49,279 bases of DNA from GCA-2693325 sp964011675 (GCA_964011675.1 CAXGPR010000024.1:1-49279); one strand, 5' to 3'. Shown: positions 33,269-42,699, counted from the first letter of the stretch. The notes: generated by a model not told the origin, from the sequence alone. Translations and numbers: made by a program.

Positions 33269-36200
33269 CTAGGCCGCTGCGCTGTCTTCGGTCTGACCCA
33301 CTTCATCGCGAAGTCGCTCTAACCACCACCAGGCTATAGCGCTTACGATGCAGATGCCCAGAAGCGCACCGATTTGAGCGCCGGGGAATGGGACAAAAAC
33401 CGCCTGTTTGATCTGTCCAAAGATCCATTGAGTTCCAGCGGCAATCCAGCATAGGCGCACATCAAATCGCAGCGCCGTAGTGAGTGCAGTCAACGCAAAG
33501 AGGCCGCCGACAAGGCCGGATAGGGCGATGCCCTCGATATGCTGCTGAGACATGCCGCCCGGTGCAGCGCCTAGTAGAAAAACGAGTCCGTATCCCAAAA
33601 GATGGCGGCGTGTGCCGTGCTGTGTAAAGATAGACCACAGGCCGACGCCGCCGGCCAAAGCTAAGGATAAGAAGGGAAAACCTTGTACAGCAATGGGTAG
33701 CCAACTCAGAAAATCGTCGGCTCCGCTGTAGGTCAGCGTAACGGGCTCAAAGTCACGCGATAGATATTCTCCTAGGAACGTCACGCCTAGACCCGCTGCG
33801 CCCAAGGCCATGCCCAGAGCGTAATCGGGCTGTACGCTGCGAACGGGCAGACTCCACCGCGGGACTGCGCTGGCCAGCAGTGCAATAAAAAACGCGCCCG
33901 CCGCTGGGAGCAGTACGGCGACAATAATGCGCATAAGCAGCTGGTGACCCAGGGGTTCGGTCGTGCTTAGGGTAAAATCTCCGGCTGACCATCCGTTGGC
34001 CTGCATCAGCGCGCCCCACGTTAAGAATGCGATAAAAAACAAAATCAATGTAGGGGTGTTAATCTGACCCTTGCTCCATCGTAGGAGGGCATAGACTACC
34101 ATGATGCCCAGCGTGCCAAATAGGAGCACGGCCGATAGCACTCTGAATACAATGAGCGTCTGTTCGCGCTCTCGCTCGGCGCGCTGCCATTCTTCTGGTA
34201 TGTGCACAAAACGCCTGAGACGCTCCACTCGATCGCCAGCTAGTACAACGGAGATACGCGCCTGTCCCGGCGCTTCGGGTAGCGCCGTGTCTTGGCTAAA
34301 TACAAAGCGCCAATCGCGGCGTGCAGGCCGCTTTTCTATGTCGGCAGAAATGCGTTCTACCTCTTCGGGCTGTATGCCAAATCGCTGCACCAACGCATTT
34401 TCTGCGAGTGCGCTGGCCTGTGCATCTTCGAGCTCAGGTCCGGGCCATCCTTCGGGTGTCTGATGGTCGATACCCATCAACTGCCCCGTGCGGTTGATAT
34501 ATACCCGATATTCTTCCGCCCGATCCTCTACTGAAATTTTCTCGTCAAAGCGAGCAAATCGCACTTGCCAATGCGGCGCCGAGAGAAAGATGCCGAGCAG
34601 GCGTTCGTATACAGATGGTTCCCACGTTCGCCAGACGTAAGCGTGCTCCATGGTGGCAGCTGTGACGGCAGTCCTAACAGAGGCTTCCCAGGTGTCGTCT
34701 AGAGCGATGCCGGCGTCGGTTAGCGCTTCTCGTGCGGCGGATATCGCATCTTGCCGGTCAACTGTCAGCGTGAGTTTGCTATGGTCCACGCCCACTAGGC
34801 CATACACAGAGAGCCCAATTCCCAGCAGGCCTGCGCCCATCCACGCGTAGCGCGCACGTGCAGGTCCTTCCACGACCTGTGCGATGGGTTGGGTTTGCAT
34901 GGGCGGGGCTTCTTCTGGAGCGGGCTGCCACGATGCATTGTAGTCTCGTTCTTCTACGGTCTTCCAAGCCCCTTGTTTACATCGGTATACAATTGGCACG
35001 GCGAGTGGTATAAAAGCGAGAGCAATGACCAGCGCCTGATCGATTAATAGGCCGGGCGACTCGGCTACAAAGAGGGGCATAGCGAACCAGACGACGTCAT
35101 AGGCGAAGTGCATGACGATGGCAGGCAGGAGGCCAAAGCGCAAATAGAGAAAGCCGAATACGGCAGAGGGTATGAGGAGTTCGACTACGCGTGCGTAGGC
35201 CGGCTGTGCCGGATAGTTTGCATGCGCTGCCCCGAAGATGACCATCTGTATGAGAAACGCACCGGCTATCCAGAGGCGGGGTCGGCCGTAGCGTTGTCCC
35301 AGCATGGCGGCGCCGGCCAAGGGGATCGCACGGAAAAGGCACTCTTCCCAAAAGCCGGCCTGCAGCGAAATGGCAATCGAAGAGAGCCACGGAAAATATG
35401 CAGCTAGCACGTTGGGCTCAAAAAGGGCACTGGATGGGTTCCACCAGTCGAGTAATTGACTGTTCAAATGGTAGAACCCAACGACAAAGGCAAACATAGG
35501 GCCTATCAACAGGTAGCCCCCCACAGTTTGACCTAACACTTGGGGCGAAGCTGCTGCCGAGGGTGACCAGAGGTTCCAAAAACGGATGTGATGCGGGAAC
35601 GCGCGGCGCGAGAGGGATTCGGCCATGAGAAAAGAGAATGCGAACAGGAGAGTCATACCGACCGTAGCGACCACCGCGCTAATTAGTTGCTCTACGATGT
35701 GCGCCTGCGTGGAAATGGCCGTGTCGTAGTACATCCAGCTGAGCGGTATTTGGTTGAGCAAGACGGCGCCCTGCAGCCCGCCGACAATCAAGCCCCAGCG
35801 CAGGGCTGTTTTCCAGAGCACCCAGCGTTGGCGCAGTAGGAAAAAGGTGCCAATGGCGCCCCCAACTACGTAGAGTAGCAACATGGCAACGCTTGCTCCA
35901 GCGGCGAGCGTTTCATTGGCTGAGCGCATCTCCGTATACTGGCGAGTAAAGGCCTCTGGCACAAAAACTTCGTGTTTCAGCGCGGTAAGTTGATCGCCGG
36001 ACACGACGAGTCTCAGCCGATAACGTCCTTCTCCTAGGTCGCTTTCCGGTCTCTCAAAGACGAAGTTATGGTCGACGCGTTTGCTCAGGCGTATCTCTTC
36101 AGACGCGCTGATGGGCTGATATGCATCCAACGCGATACCCAGTTCGGTTGCTGCCGCTACCGCAATTTGTCGAGCTGCGTCGGCCGGTAGGGCAGCCCCG

Positions 36201-36640
36201 GGTTCGTCTTCTGGTAGGCGTTCTTCGAATCCATACCACGTTCCGTCGGGTTTAAAAGAAAGCGTGACTTCGTGTACGCTACCTTGTTGAAAATGGCGTA
36301 CTTTCCACTGATAAGGCGCGTAGAGGTTGCCCGCTAACATCTCTGCGAACGCGGCGTTTCCACCGCCTTCTAGCTCGACGAAATGCTGCGTCTGTCCGTC
36401 CAGTTCAAAGGAGGCAGCCTGTTTGTAATCCTTAGGTCCCCAGCCGTGTGTCTCGACGCGCTGGGCTGATTGTTCTAGCGCGCGTACGCGATCCATCTGC
36501 AGATCGAGTGCGACCAGTGGAAAGGCTTCAGAGAAATACCGTTGGGCAACCCACACGCTGCCTAGCGATAGTATCAATAGAGCGATCCACGTGATGGGGC
36601 GGTGGAAGAAAGCCGTTCGGTTCTCGATATTTTCTTGCAT
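33269..36640 (-). CDS. Duplicated CPBP (CAAX-type) intramembrane protease-like protein
   Basis: A 1123-aa membrane protein. The first half has an extracytoplasmic domain (residues about 30-250) then a CPBP protease core with WEECLFRAIPLAG (the EExxxR motif near residue 433), AAHANYP and VMHFAYDVVWF, all consistent with an active glutamyl-type intramembrane protease. The second half repeats the extracytoplasmic domain (APHWQVRFARF, RISVVLAGDRVERLRRFVHIP align with YQWKVRHFQQG, RLRLVVSGDQLTALKHEVFVP) and ends with a membrane region lacking the EExxxR and His motifs. One half is catalytic and the other probably regulatory. Substrate unknown; the downstream glycan genes suggest processing of an envelope protein. 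Confidence 0.83.
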   Translation of the reverse strand: MQENIENRTAFFHRPITWIALLILSLGSVWVAQRYFSEAFPLVALDLQMDRVRALEQSAQRVETHGWGPKDYKQAASFELDGQTQHFVELEGGGNAAFAEMLAGNLYAPYQWKVRHFQQGSVHEVTLSFKPDGTWYGFEERLPEDEPGAALPADAARQIAVAAATELGIALDAYQPISASEEIRLSKRVDHNFVFERPESDLGEGRYRLRLVVSGDQLTALKHEVFVPEAFTRQYTEMRSANETLAAGASVAMLLLYVVGGAIGTFFLLRQRWVLWKTALRWGLIVGGLQGAVLLNQIPLSWMYYDTAISTQAHIVEQLISAVVATVGMTLLFAFSFLMAESLSRRAFPHHIRFWNLWSPSAAASPQVLGQTVGGYLLIGPMFAFVVGFYHLNSQLLDWWNPSSALFEPNVLAAYFPWLSSIAISLQAGFWEECLFRAIPLAGAAMLGQRYGRPRLWIAGAFLIQMVIFGAAHANYPAQPAYARVVELLIPSAVFGFLYLRFGLLPAIVMHFAYDVVWFAMPLFVAESPGLLIDQALVIALAFIPLAVPIVYRCKQGAWKTVEERDYNASWQPAPEEAPPMQTQPIAQVVEGPARARYAWMGAGLLGIGLSVYGLVGVDHSKLTLTVDRQDAISAAREALTDAGIALDDTWEASVRTAVTAATMEHAYVWRTWEPSVYERLLGIFLSAPHWQVRFARFDEKISVEDRAEEYRVYINRTGQLMGIDHQTPEGWPGPELEDAQASALAENALVQRFGIQPEEVERISADIEKRPARRDWRFVFSQDTALPEAPGQARISVVLAGDRVERLRRFVHIPEEWQRAEREREQTLIVFRVLSAVLLFGTLGIMVVYALLRWSKGQINTPTLILFFIAFLTWGALMQANGWSAGDFTLSTTEPLGHQLLMRIIVAVLLPAAGAFFIALLASAVPRWSLPVRSVQPDYALGMALGAAGLGVTFLGEYLSRDFEPVTLTYSGADDFLSWLPIAVQGFPFLSLALAGGVGLWSIFTQHGTRRHLLGYGLVFLLGAAPGGMSQQHIEGIALSGLVGGLFALTALTTALRFDVRLCWIAAGTQWIFGQIKQAVFVPFPGAQIGALLGICIVSAIAWWWLERLRDEVGQTEDSAAA

Positions 36641-36934
36641 GGCTAGAGTGTCCTGTTATAGAGAGTGACCTGTTGCCGCAAATATAATGTCTCGTTTTGT
36701 GACATATAGGTATTTGTGTTTGCGAAAACTCTACTTTTGAATAAAAAGAGCTTGATCCTGTCACAGGACAAAGGGTAATTACAGGCCGACGAGCGAATGT
36801 GCATAAATTTATCGACCGGTCCTTCCGCGACTAGGTCGCCTCATATGCGCGTTGCAATTGTGCGTGGCATACGTACTTTCGTTGGTGTCTGACCGCACTC
36901 TGTGTATTGCATTAGAAACGGAATTTGGATAAAG
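36641..36934. other. Divergent intergenic region between the CPBP gene and dsbB
   Basis: 294 bases without a gene. A small inverted repeat TCCTGTCACAGGA (36756-36768, perfect 6-base arms around a C) lies in the middle and could be an operator. No convincing sigma-70 promoter pair was found for either gene, although AT-rich blocks near 36685-36720 could supply a -10 for the CPBP gene. Confidence 0.45.
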
Positions 36935-37378
36935 GTGAAAAACGACGGAAAAACGACGGCGCTCGATTTGGATTGGCTGCTCTGTTTTTGCGCTTGGCTT
37001 ATTACATTCGTGTCTACGCTGGGCAGCCTATTTTTTAGCTATGTGATGGAGTTTGCGCCCTGCGTGCTGTGCTGGTATCAACGCATTTGTCTGTTCCCGC
37101 TGGTTTTGATACTTGCACGCGGCCTGTTTCCCTTTGACCCAAAGGCGAGCAAGTATGCGCTGCCGCTGGCGGGGGTGGGTTGGTGCTTGGCCGCCTATCA
37201 CTCGCTGCTCTATGCAGAGTGGATCCCCGCCGACATGCAGCCCTGTACGCAGGGTATATCTTGCACGGAAGTCCATATCGAGCTGTTTGGCTTTCTTTCG
37301 ATTCCCTACTTGTCGCTGATCGCTTTTACCCTATTGTCGGCGATTCTAATTGTACTTCAGAGGAGAACTCCGGTATGA
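36935..37378 (+). CDS. DsbB/BdbC-family disulfide oxidoreductase (membrane)
   Basis: About 147 aa from GTG 36935 (GGATAAAG upstream); an alternative GTG at 36902 would add 11 residues. The four-helix membrane protein has the first periplasmic CxxC (APCVLCWYQR) and the second Cys pair (PCTQGISCTEV), which in DsbB pass electrons from DsbA to quinone. It has the typical length of the family. It overlaps the DsbA-like gene by four bases (ATGA), forming an oxidase/thiol donor pair. It would help fold exported Cys-containing proteins. Confidence 0.9.
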   Translation: MKNDGKTTALDLDWLLCFCAWLITFVSTLGSLFFSYVMEFAPCVLCWYQRICLFPLVLILARGLFPFDPKASKYALPLAGVGWCLAAYHSLLYAEWIPADMQPCTQGISCTEVHIELFGFLSIPYLSLIAFTLLSAILIVLQRRTPV

Positions 37379-38028
37379 AGCGCACTGTATTTATCGCTGC
37401 AGCGGTTGCGTTAATCGCTGCGTTCTTTGTCGGTTCGCACTTTTACAAGTCTGGACGTGCCGAAAAGTTGGGCTTTATGGCCGAAGACAATGCGGAGACC
37501 TTTGTCCGTCCCTACTCGCCGACGCTGGGCAGCGAAGAGGCCAAAGTCTATCTCGTTAAATTTTCTGATCCGGCCTGTGAGACCTGTGCCGCTTTTTCTA
37601 CATACGGGAAGCAGGCGTTAGAAGCATATCCTGGGAAGGTCAAATTTGTGCTGCGTCACGCGCCTTTTCACAAGGGATCGGATGGGGTCGTGCGCATCCT
37701 AGAGGCGTCCAGAAGGCAGGACAAGTTCTGGGAAACGCTGGAAATGCTCTACAAGAGGCAAAAAGACTGGACGCAGAACCACCGGGTGATACTTAGTAGG
37801 GTCTGGCCTCTATTGCCCGAAGTTGGCTTGGACGTAGAGCGCGTGCGGTCCGATATGAACGATCCGGAGATTGCAAGGATCGTGCAGCAGGATCTGTCGG
37901 ATGCCCGGGCGCTAGGCGTCCGTCGCACGCCAGGTTTCTTTGTCAACGGGAAGCCGCTCGAGCCCTTCGGTGCACGTCCCTTAGTCGAGCTGATTCAATC
38001 GGAGCTTCGCATCCAGTATCCGGAGTAG
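37375..38028 (+). CDS. DsbA/BdbD-type thioredoxin-fold disulfide oxidoreductase
   Basis: A 217-aa exported protein. The N-terminal signal anchor VFIAAAVALIAAFFVGSHF is followed by a thioredoxin fold containing DPACETCAAFS (the CxxC active site near residue 70), the helical insertion and the cis-Pro loop RRTPGFFVNG. The ATG overlaps the DsbB-like stop. It would oxidise exported substrates and be recharged by the membrane partner. It lacks any specific peptide-binding feature that would separate BdbD from DsbA, so the general name is kept. Confidence 0.92.
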   Translation: MKRTVFIAAAVALIAAFFVGSHFYKSGRAEKLGFMAEDNAETFVRPYSPTLGSEEAKVYLVKFSDPACETCAAFSTYGKQALEAYPGKVKFVLRHAPFHKGSDGVVRILEASRRQDKFWETLEMLYKRQKDWTQNHRVILSRVWPLLPEVGLDVERVRSDMNDPEIARIVQQDLSDARALGVRRTPGFFVNGKPLEPFGARPLVELIQSELRIQYPE

Positions 38029-38044
38029 AGCCGGAGTACACAGT

Positions 38045-38947
38045 CTACGTAGTTACAGCTAAGAGCGTTTCGTAGGGGACGACGCGGATAGGGGTCTCGA
38101 CAAGCGCGTCGAGAAAGCGGGGAAAGTCGGGATGGTTAACGACGTCCTTGGGATCAAAGTAGAGATTGAGCAGTCCGCTATGGCGCTGGCAGCTATCTAA
38201 CGCACCCAGCGCCAACTGTAAAAACTCACCGTCGGCGGCGTGTCGACCGCCGTTTTTAACCAAACAGTGCCATGTGTCAAATACCGTAAATGGGTGCGCT
38301 GGGCAGCCGGCTACGGGAATTTCTGTTATGCCCTCCACGGCCGTGTAAGGGGCGCCTAACGTAGGCGAAAGCACGGCCAGCAGCGAACTGGAAAAGCGGT
38401 AGCCGACTTCCCGCATGAGACCGTAAGCCGTCTCGGGTGCTAAGTTGCCGAAATGAGGCAGTCGGCAACCCGCCATCTCTACACCTAAGTGCTCACGGAC
38501 GGCCTCATGACATTGGACGAGTTCATCGAGCTGTTCTGCTCGAGATAAATCACCAAACATGCGCTCGGTAAATTCTTCGCTGGCGGCAAAGTCGTAGTCG
38601 GGATTGCGCAGGTTAGGGTGGGTATGTGAATGGTTAATTAATTCATGCCCACCGTCTGAGATGGCGCGGTGCTGTTCGGGGTAGCGGTCGACCCACTGAC
38701 CAACGACGGCGAAGCTGCCGCGTAGATCGCGCGTACGGAGCACGTCACACAGGGCAGGCAGGGCCTCTACGTCGACTGGAAAGTCACAGTCAAAACTCAG
38801 GACAACCGTGGGAAGGGCCTTTGCATTTCCCTGATGGGCCATGCACGCTTCGCTGATGCGGTGGCCCAGCGCAATTGATGCGATCTGTCGACCTATCGGG
38901 GGAAGGGCGCGTACTGCGCGTACAATCGGGGGTAAAGATAAGCTCAT
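38045..38947 (-). CDS. CE4-type polysaccharide deacetylase
   Basis: A 300-aa protein of the NodB/CE4 fold. VVLSFDCDFPVD supplies the catalytic base and a metal Asp, HELINHSHTHPNL gives the metal-binding HxxxH, and CRLPHFGNLAPE the later Arg/Pro motif. No signal peptide is present, so it probably acts in the cytoplasm or on a lipid-linked precursor. The start ATG 38947 overlaps the methyltransferase stop by four bases, so the two products are co-translated. N-deacetylation of a surface sugar is the likely reaction; the acceptor is unknown. Confidence 0.88.
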   Translation of the reverse strand: MSLSLPPIVRAVRALPPIGRQIASIALGHRISEACMAHQGNAKALPTVVLSFDCDFPVDVEALPALCDVLRTRDLRGSFAVVGQWVDRYPEQHRAISDGGHELINHSHTHPNLRNPDYDFAASEEFTERMFGDLSRAEQLDELVQCHEAVREHLGVEMAGCRLPHFGNLAPETAYGLMREVGYRFSSSLLAVLSPTLGAPYTAVEGITEIPVAGCPAHPFTVFDTWHCLVKNGGRHAADGEFLQLALGALDSCQRHSGLLNLYFDPKDVVNHPDFPRFLDALVETPIRVVPYETLLAVTT

Positions 38948-39987
38948 GTAGACGGGTTGGCTGCTGGCACAACGGCGCGCACCGAATTGTAGGGCACGTC
39001 GTCGGAAACCAGGTTGAGGTCTGCCCGGGTCACCATCGCGCGGAGTTCGTCTAAGGTGTGGTAGTGGTTATAATAGGGGTGCCACCAGTCGAAAGTATCC
39101 GTGTGACATATGCGCCAGTCTTTGGCGGGCTTGATAAATACACGCACTAATTCGCGCACGCCCGGAATATGGCGTAGCAGGATGTTGTACAGTGCATTTA
39201 TAGGCACGCTGGCATAGCATAGGGTATACAGCAGGTCTTTGGGCATTCTACACGTGAGCGCGCGGAGTGCTCCTTGAAACGCAGTGCCGATGGCGCTCCA
39301 GTTTCGATAGGCGCCGAAGCTGATTTGTCCGTTGGGAGCTACGGCTCCGAGTATTGCGTTAAAACCCTGTTCTACGCTGGGCGTATGGTGCAAGACGCCC
39401 CATGAATAGACAAAGTCAAAGTGCGCGCGGCGCACGGGGGGCAGGTACAAATTACCCTGAGCTAAGACGACGTTATCGCGCTCTTTTAGCTTGTCGAAAG
39501 CAATAAAGACGGCTTCGGAGAGGTCTATCCCGACAACTGTTGTACCGCTAACACTCGAGATATAGCTGACGTGACGTCCGTATCCACAGCCGGCGTCTAG
39601 GATAGTTTTATCGGCGTAAAATGCATCGTCGATGCCCGTTTGGTGCACGTAGTTTTGGTCGTAGTCTGGTATGACGCGGTGATAGCGACTCCACTCGTAG
39701 CCAAAGCTGTCCTGCACTTTGCGCGTGCCCGCCTCGTAGGCGCCCTCCGTCCAAGAGCTCGGTACGGCTCCTATTTCCGAGCGAAATTCTTCTACCCATC
39801 CACCGTATAGCTCGCCGATATTTTCAACAAAGACCGGCACGCCCCGCATAATGGGGTAGACGTCGCCCTGCGCGTTGGACAGCAAGCCGTCTAATACATG
39901 AGATTCCTCTTTGTGAAAGACCGCTTTAATATGCAGCGGCTCGCCTGTCTTTGGATCGCCTAAATGATCTAGCCAGTGTCGTTTCAT
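38944..39987 (-). CDS. SAM-dependent methyltransferase with Trm112-like N-terminus
   Basis: A 347-aa class I methyltransferase. The N-terminal 60 residues (LGDPKTGEPLHI, DVYPIMRGVPVFV) resemble a Trm112/zinc-ribbon-like domain that has lost its cysteines. The Rossmann core has ILDAGCGYGRHVSYIS (motif I near residue 130), VVGIDLSEAVF (motif II) and FDFVYSWGVLHHTPS (motif IV). It overlaps the polysaccharide deacetylase gene, suggesting modification of the same glycan or lipid-linked sugar. Methyl acceptor unknown. Confidence 0.86.
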   Translation of the reverse strand: MKRHWLDHLGDPKTGEPLHIKAVFHKEESHVLDGLLSNAQGDVYPIMRGVPVFVENIGELYGGWVEEFRSEIGAVPSSWTEGAYEAGTRKVQDSFGYEWSRYHRVIPDYDQNYVHQTGIDDAFYADKTILDAGCGYGRHVSYISSVSGTTVVGIDLSEAVFIAFDKLKERDNVVLAQGNLYLPPVRRAHFDFVYSWGVLHHTPSVEQGFNAILGAVAPNGQISFGAYRNWSAIGTAFQGALRALTCRMPKDLLYTLCYASVPINALYNILLRHIPGVRELVRVFIKPAKDWRICHTDTFDWWHPYYNHYHTLDELRAMVTRADLNLVSDDVPYNSVRAVVPAANPST

Positions 39988-40474
39988 ATTCCAATTGTAT
40001 GTTCAAAACGATGTCCATGATGACCCTTCCAAAATAAGAACGGCATACGTATCGCGCTATGCGTGGGATATGTCTTTGCATCTATTTTATGCTCCAAATA
40101 ACAGACTAAGAGACAACATCGGTAAGAGTTTTATAGAGAGTTAACGGAGAAAAGAGCAAAAGGTATCCACACGATTTTTTACTGGCACATGGGAAGTTGA
40201 CTGGCTACACAAAGCAGAAAAAGCCAATGCCCTCTGGGTAGCCATTCATTTGTTGCGTTTATCTACTATGCGAATCTAGCGTTGCTAGCTGGGGAAAAGC
40301 CTGCGTGAAGTCGCGCAGAACTTGGGTCATTTCGTCGTAGCGATAATACTGATCGAAGGCCGGTTTGTTCATCGCGGCGTTGTTACTGGTGTAGTGAGAA
40401 TTCGACGGGACTTGGCCGGTTTGTCTGTTTGGCTACGGATGTTTCCTCTTTAGCTCGGTTGTTGGCGCTGTGTG
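39988..40474. other. Gap of 487 bases with one gene remnant
   Basis: Apart from the M14-like remnant at 40259-40372, no coding frame was seen. The left part (39988-40258) is AT-rich and lies upstream of the methyltransferase gene, where its promoter should be. The right part lies just after the HEAT-fused dioxygenase stop. Confidence 0.5.
40259..40372 (-). pseudogene. Remnant of an M14 zinc-carboxypeptidase-like gene
   Basis: A 37-codon open frame from ATG 40372 to TAA 40259 reads FDQYYRYDEMTQVL and FTQAFPQLATLDS. This is the N-terminal pattern of M14 carboxypeptidases (YYRYDE...L..LA..YP.L..L.SIG.S.EGR), but it breaks off at exactly the Ser before the expected IGxSxEGR. No zinc-binding HxxE follows. 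A TAG lies upstream in the same frame. Based on remembered family pattern; a search is needed. Confidence 0.45.
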
Positions 40475-41794
40475 CTATGCCTCGATGCGGCTGAGCGCAA
40501 TACGCGCATTTTCGCGCACGTAGAGATCCTCGTCCTCTTGCGCGGCCTGCAGAGCACCCGTTGCGCTCTCTGCCGACGGTCCGATCTTTGCCAGCGCTAG
40601 CGCAGCGTTGTGACGCACGGTAAGGTCCGGATCGTTCAGTCGCTCCGCTAACGCGGGCACGGCTTCGGATCCATCAGATCCCATATGGCCGAGGGCCTCG
40701 GTGGCATTGCGACGCACCCAGACCGCACTGTCGCTGAGGGCGCGCTGTAATAGGGGAACAGATCCCACGGCTAAGCGGCCCAGGTCACCCAAAGCGTCGG
40801 CGGCGGCTGCACGCAGCGGCCATTCAGTATCCACCAGCAGGTTTTCTAAGGGCGCCAAGGCCTGTGCGCCGGCTGCGCTGAGCGCAAATAGCGCGTCGAG
40901 CTGGCTGGGGTTGGTGTGCGCGCGCGCTAGGTTGCGCTCTTGCTTGTGGGCGGCTTCTGCCCGGAGTGCCCTAACGAGGTAGGGGACGCCGTCGGCGCCC
41001 TGAGAGGCCAAGGCATAGGCTGCTTCCAAACGCTGGTGTTCGGACTGACTCTGTAAGTGGTCGTAGAGCAGCTGTGGATCGTCGACGGCCGCGCGCCGGT
41101 TGGCCTGACCGCCCATCCATGCCCATTGGGACTGACACAGCGAGTCAGGCGGACCATTGGGCGAATGGGTCCATTCTTGGCCTGTGCTGTTCCACGCGGG
41201 GCCGTCTGGTTCGCTCATGCGCGTGAAGAGGAACTTTACCATGTAGCGATCGATGGTGCTCAGGTTGGGCATGGCCCGATGCCAAAGATCGTAGTGGACA
41301 ATGGTAACTGTTCCGGCCGGCCCGACCAGCGGCAGTTCGGTCCATTTGTTGGCCTGCTCCGTATCGTTGTAGTGCTGGGTAGCTGGTATAGCCGAAGATG
41401 GTCCGTTTTCTAAGGCCACATCCTGCGGATAGTAAAAGGCCATGGCCCATCGGCATCGGTGGTGGCGGACGTTTTGGTCGCTCTCATAGCTGTCTTGGTG
41501 CATGCCTTGCCCGCCGCTGCCAGCTAGGTTTTGGTGACAATGGCGATGCGGATGCACGATGTAGTCTGGTCCCAATAGGCTCGTCAGCGCACCAGAAATG
41601 TGTTCGTCTTCGAGGACACGATACAGATCAGGCACCTTGGGCAGGATATCGTTACCGGGATTCCCTTCGCCCTGGAACTGATCGTCGATCTGCGCGCGAA
41701 TCTGCTCGTGGAAGTCGGCGGATAAATTCGCTTGCAGCGTAATGTAGCCGTCGCGCAGAAAGCGCTTAACCTGCGCATCGTTAAGGAGCGTCAT
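40475..41794 (-). CDS. Phytanoyl-CoA dioxygenase-like enzyme fused to HEAT repeats
   Basis: A 439-aa protein. Residues about 1-235 are an Fe(II)/2-oxoglutarate dioxygenase of the PhyH family, with the iron ligands in GMHQDSYESD (HxD) and HYDLWHRAMPN (distal His), and a family-like N-terminus (FLRDGYITLQAN). From about residue 255 there are four to five HEAT/PBS-lyase-like helical repeats (LEAAYALASQG, LRAAAADALGDLG, VRRNATEALGHMG, VRHNAALALAKIG, VRENARIALSRIEA). HEAT repeats bind proteins, so the enzyme may act on a protein or protein-bound substrate. AGGAG lies before the start. It is last in a run of three dioxygenase genes. Confidence 0.9.
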   Translation of the reverse strand: MTLLNDAQVKRFLRDGYITLQANLSADFHEQIRAQIDDQFQGEGNPGNDILPKVPDLYRVLEDEHISGALTSLLGPDYIVHPHRHCHQNLAGSGGQGMHQDSYESDQNVRHHRCRWAMAFYYPQDVALENGPSSAIPATQHYNDTEQANKWTELPLVGPAGTVTIVHYDLWHRAMPNLSTIDRYMVKFLFTRMSEPDGPAWNSTGQEWTHSPNGPPDSLCQSQWAWMGGQANRRAAVDDPQLLYDHLQSQSEHQRLEAAYALASQGADGVPYLVRALRAEAAHKQERNLARAHTNPSQLDALFALSAAGAQALAPLENLLVDTEWPLRAAAADALGDLGRLAVGSVPLLQRALSDSAVWVRRNATEALGHMGSDGSEAVPALAERLNDPDLTVRHNAALALAKIGPSAESATGALQAAQEDEDLYVRENARIALSRIEA

Positions 41795-41870
41795 AAACGC
41801 TTAATCTCCTGGTAAAAGCTGGTGTGCATTTGTTATCCATCGCTGAATGAGAGATATTGGCCGTGTACGT

Positions 41871-42680
41871 CTAAGCTGTCATAGTCCACTGGAACGGTTC
41901 TGGGGCTATGTCATGCTCTTGAGCCCACGTATCTAACCCGTCGCACGCGCCGCCTAATAGTTGTTTGCGGATCTCGTCGAGCGGTTCGAGCACGGACCGC
42001 TCTGGCCATACCTGTTCCATATTATCTCGGCGACCGCCCATCCAGCGATAGCTATAGCCAAAGATAATCACTTTGGACGTGCGCTCGCTCAGATTGGGAG
42101 CCGAAGTATGATATACGCGGTTTTCAAAGAGAAAGGCATCGCCCACATTGAGACGCAGATCAACGACGTTTTCGGGGTCGATGCGACCTTCCGGTATGGG
42201 TAGAGGCGTTGGCAGTTTGTGCGAACCCGGCGCAAAGAGCGTAAAGCCCGATTGAGGCTCGTGAAAGTCGGTTAAGCAGTAGCCGACCTTGATTCCGCCT
42301 CGCACAATGTGGGCGTGTCCCAGATCCTGGGTCATGCCAATATCGCGATGCCAGCCCCGCGACGGTTCGGCCGCTTCTGACTCGGGGAACTTGTAGATTA
42401 TAGCTGTCGTATGTAGGTGGATATTGGGCGATAATAGTTGCACGACTAAAGGCAGCGTTGCGTCGTGCGCAAGCAACGGATGGAAGGAGGGCTCTTCGAC
42501 AATGCCGGGGCGCAGCTGCACGTAGTGCTGATTTTCTGCGCGATCGCATTGCCCAATCATGCGGTCGCTGATCTGAGTAAGTGATTCGATCTCTGTCGCC
42601 GTAAGTGCTCCGGGCACGACTAGATAGCCGTTTTCGTCAAAGAATTGGCGCTGGTCTGGTTGTAAGACGGTTAGCTTCAT
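41871..42680 (-). CDS. Phytanoyl-CoA dioxygenase-family enzyme
   Basis: A 269-aa single-domain PhyH protein. FFDENGYLVVPGALT is the typical N-terminal helix, GWHRDIGM holds the HxD iron ligands, and NRVYHTSAPNLSE the distal His. The Arg after it (near residue 205) should bind 2-oxoglutarate. It has family-typical length and no signal peptide. It hydroxylates an unknown small substrate. It begins 19 bases after the upstream dioxygenase gene ends, so the three are probably one transcript. Confidence 0.9.
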   Translation of the reverse strand: MKLTVLQPDQRQFFDENGYLVVPGALTATEIESLTQISDRMIGQCDRAENQHYVQLRPGIVEEPSFHPLLAHDATLPLVVQLLSPNIHLHTTAIIYKFPESEAAEPSRGWHRDIGMTQDLGHAHIVRGGIKVGYCLTDFHEPQSGFTLFAPGSHKLPTPLPIPEGRIDPENVVDLRLNVGDAFLFENRVYHTSAPNLSERTSKVIIFGYSYRWMGGRRDNMEQVWPERSVLEPLDEIRKQLLGGACDGLDTWAQEHDIAPEPFQWTMTA

Positions 42681-42699
42681 TCCCTGTATCTCTCCTGAA

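Noticed and set aside
36756..36768. Terminator from TCCTGTCACAGGA
   Set aside because: The arms are short and there is no following T-run; kept only as a possible operator.
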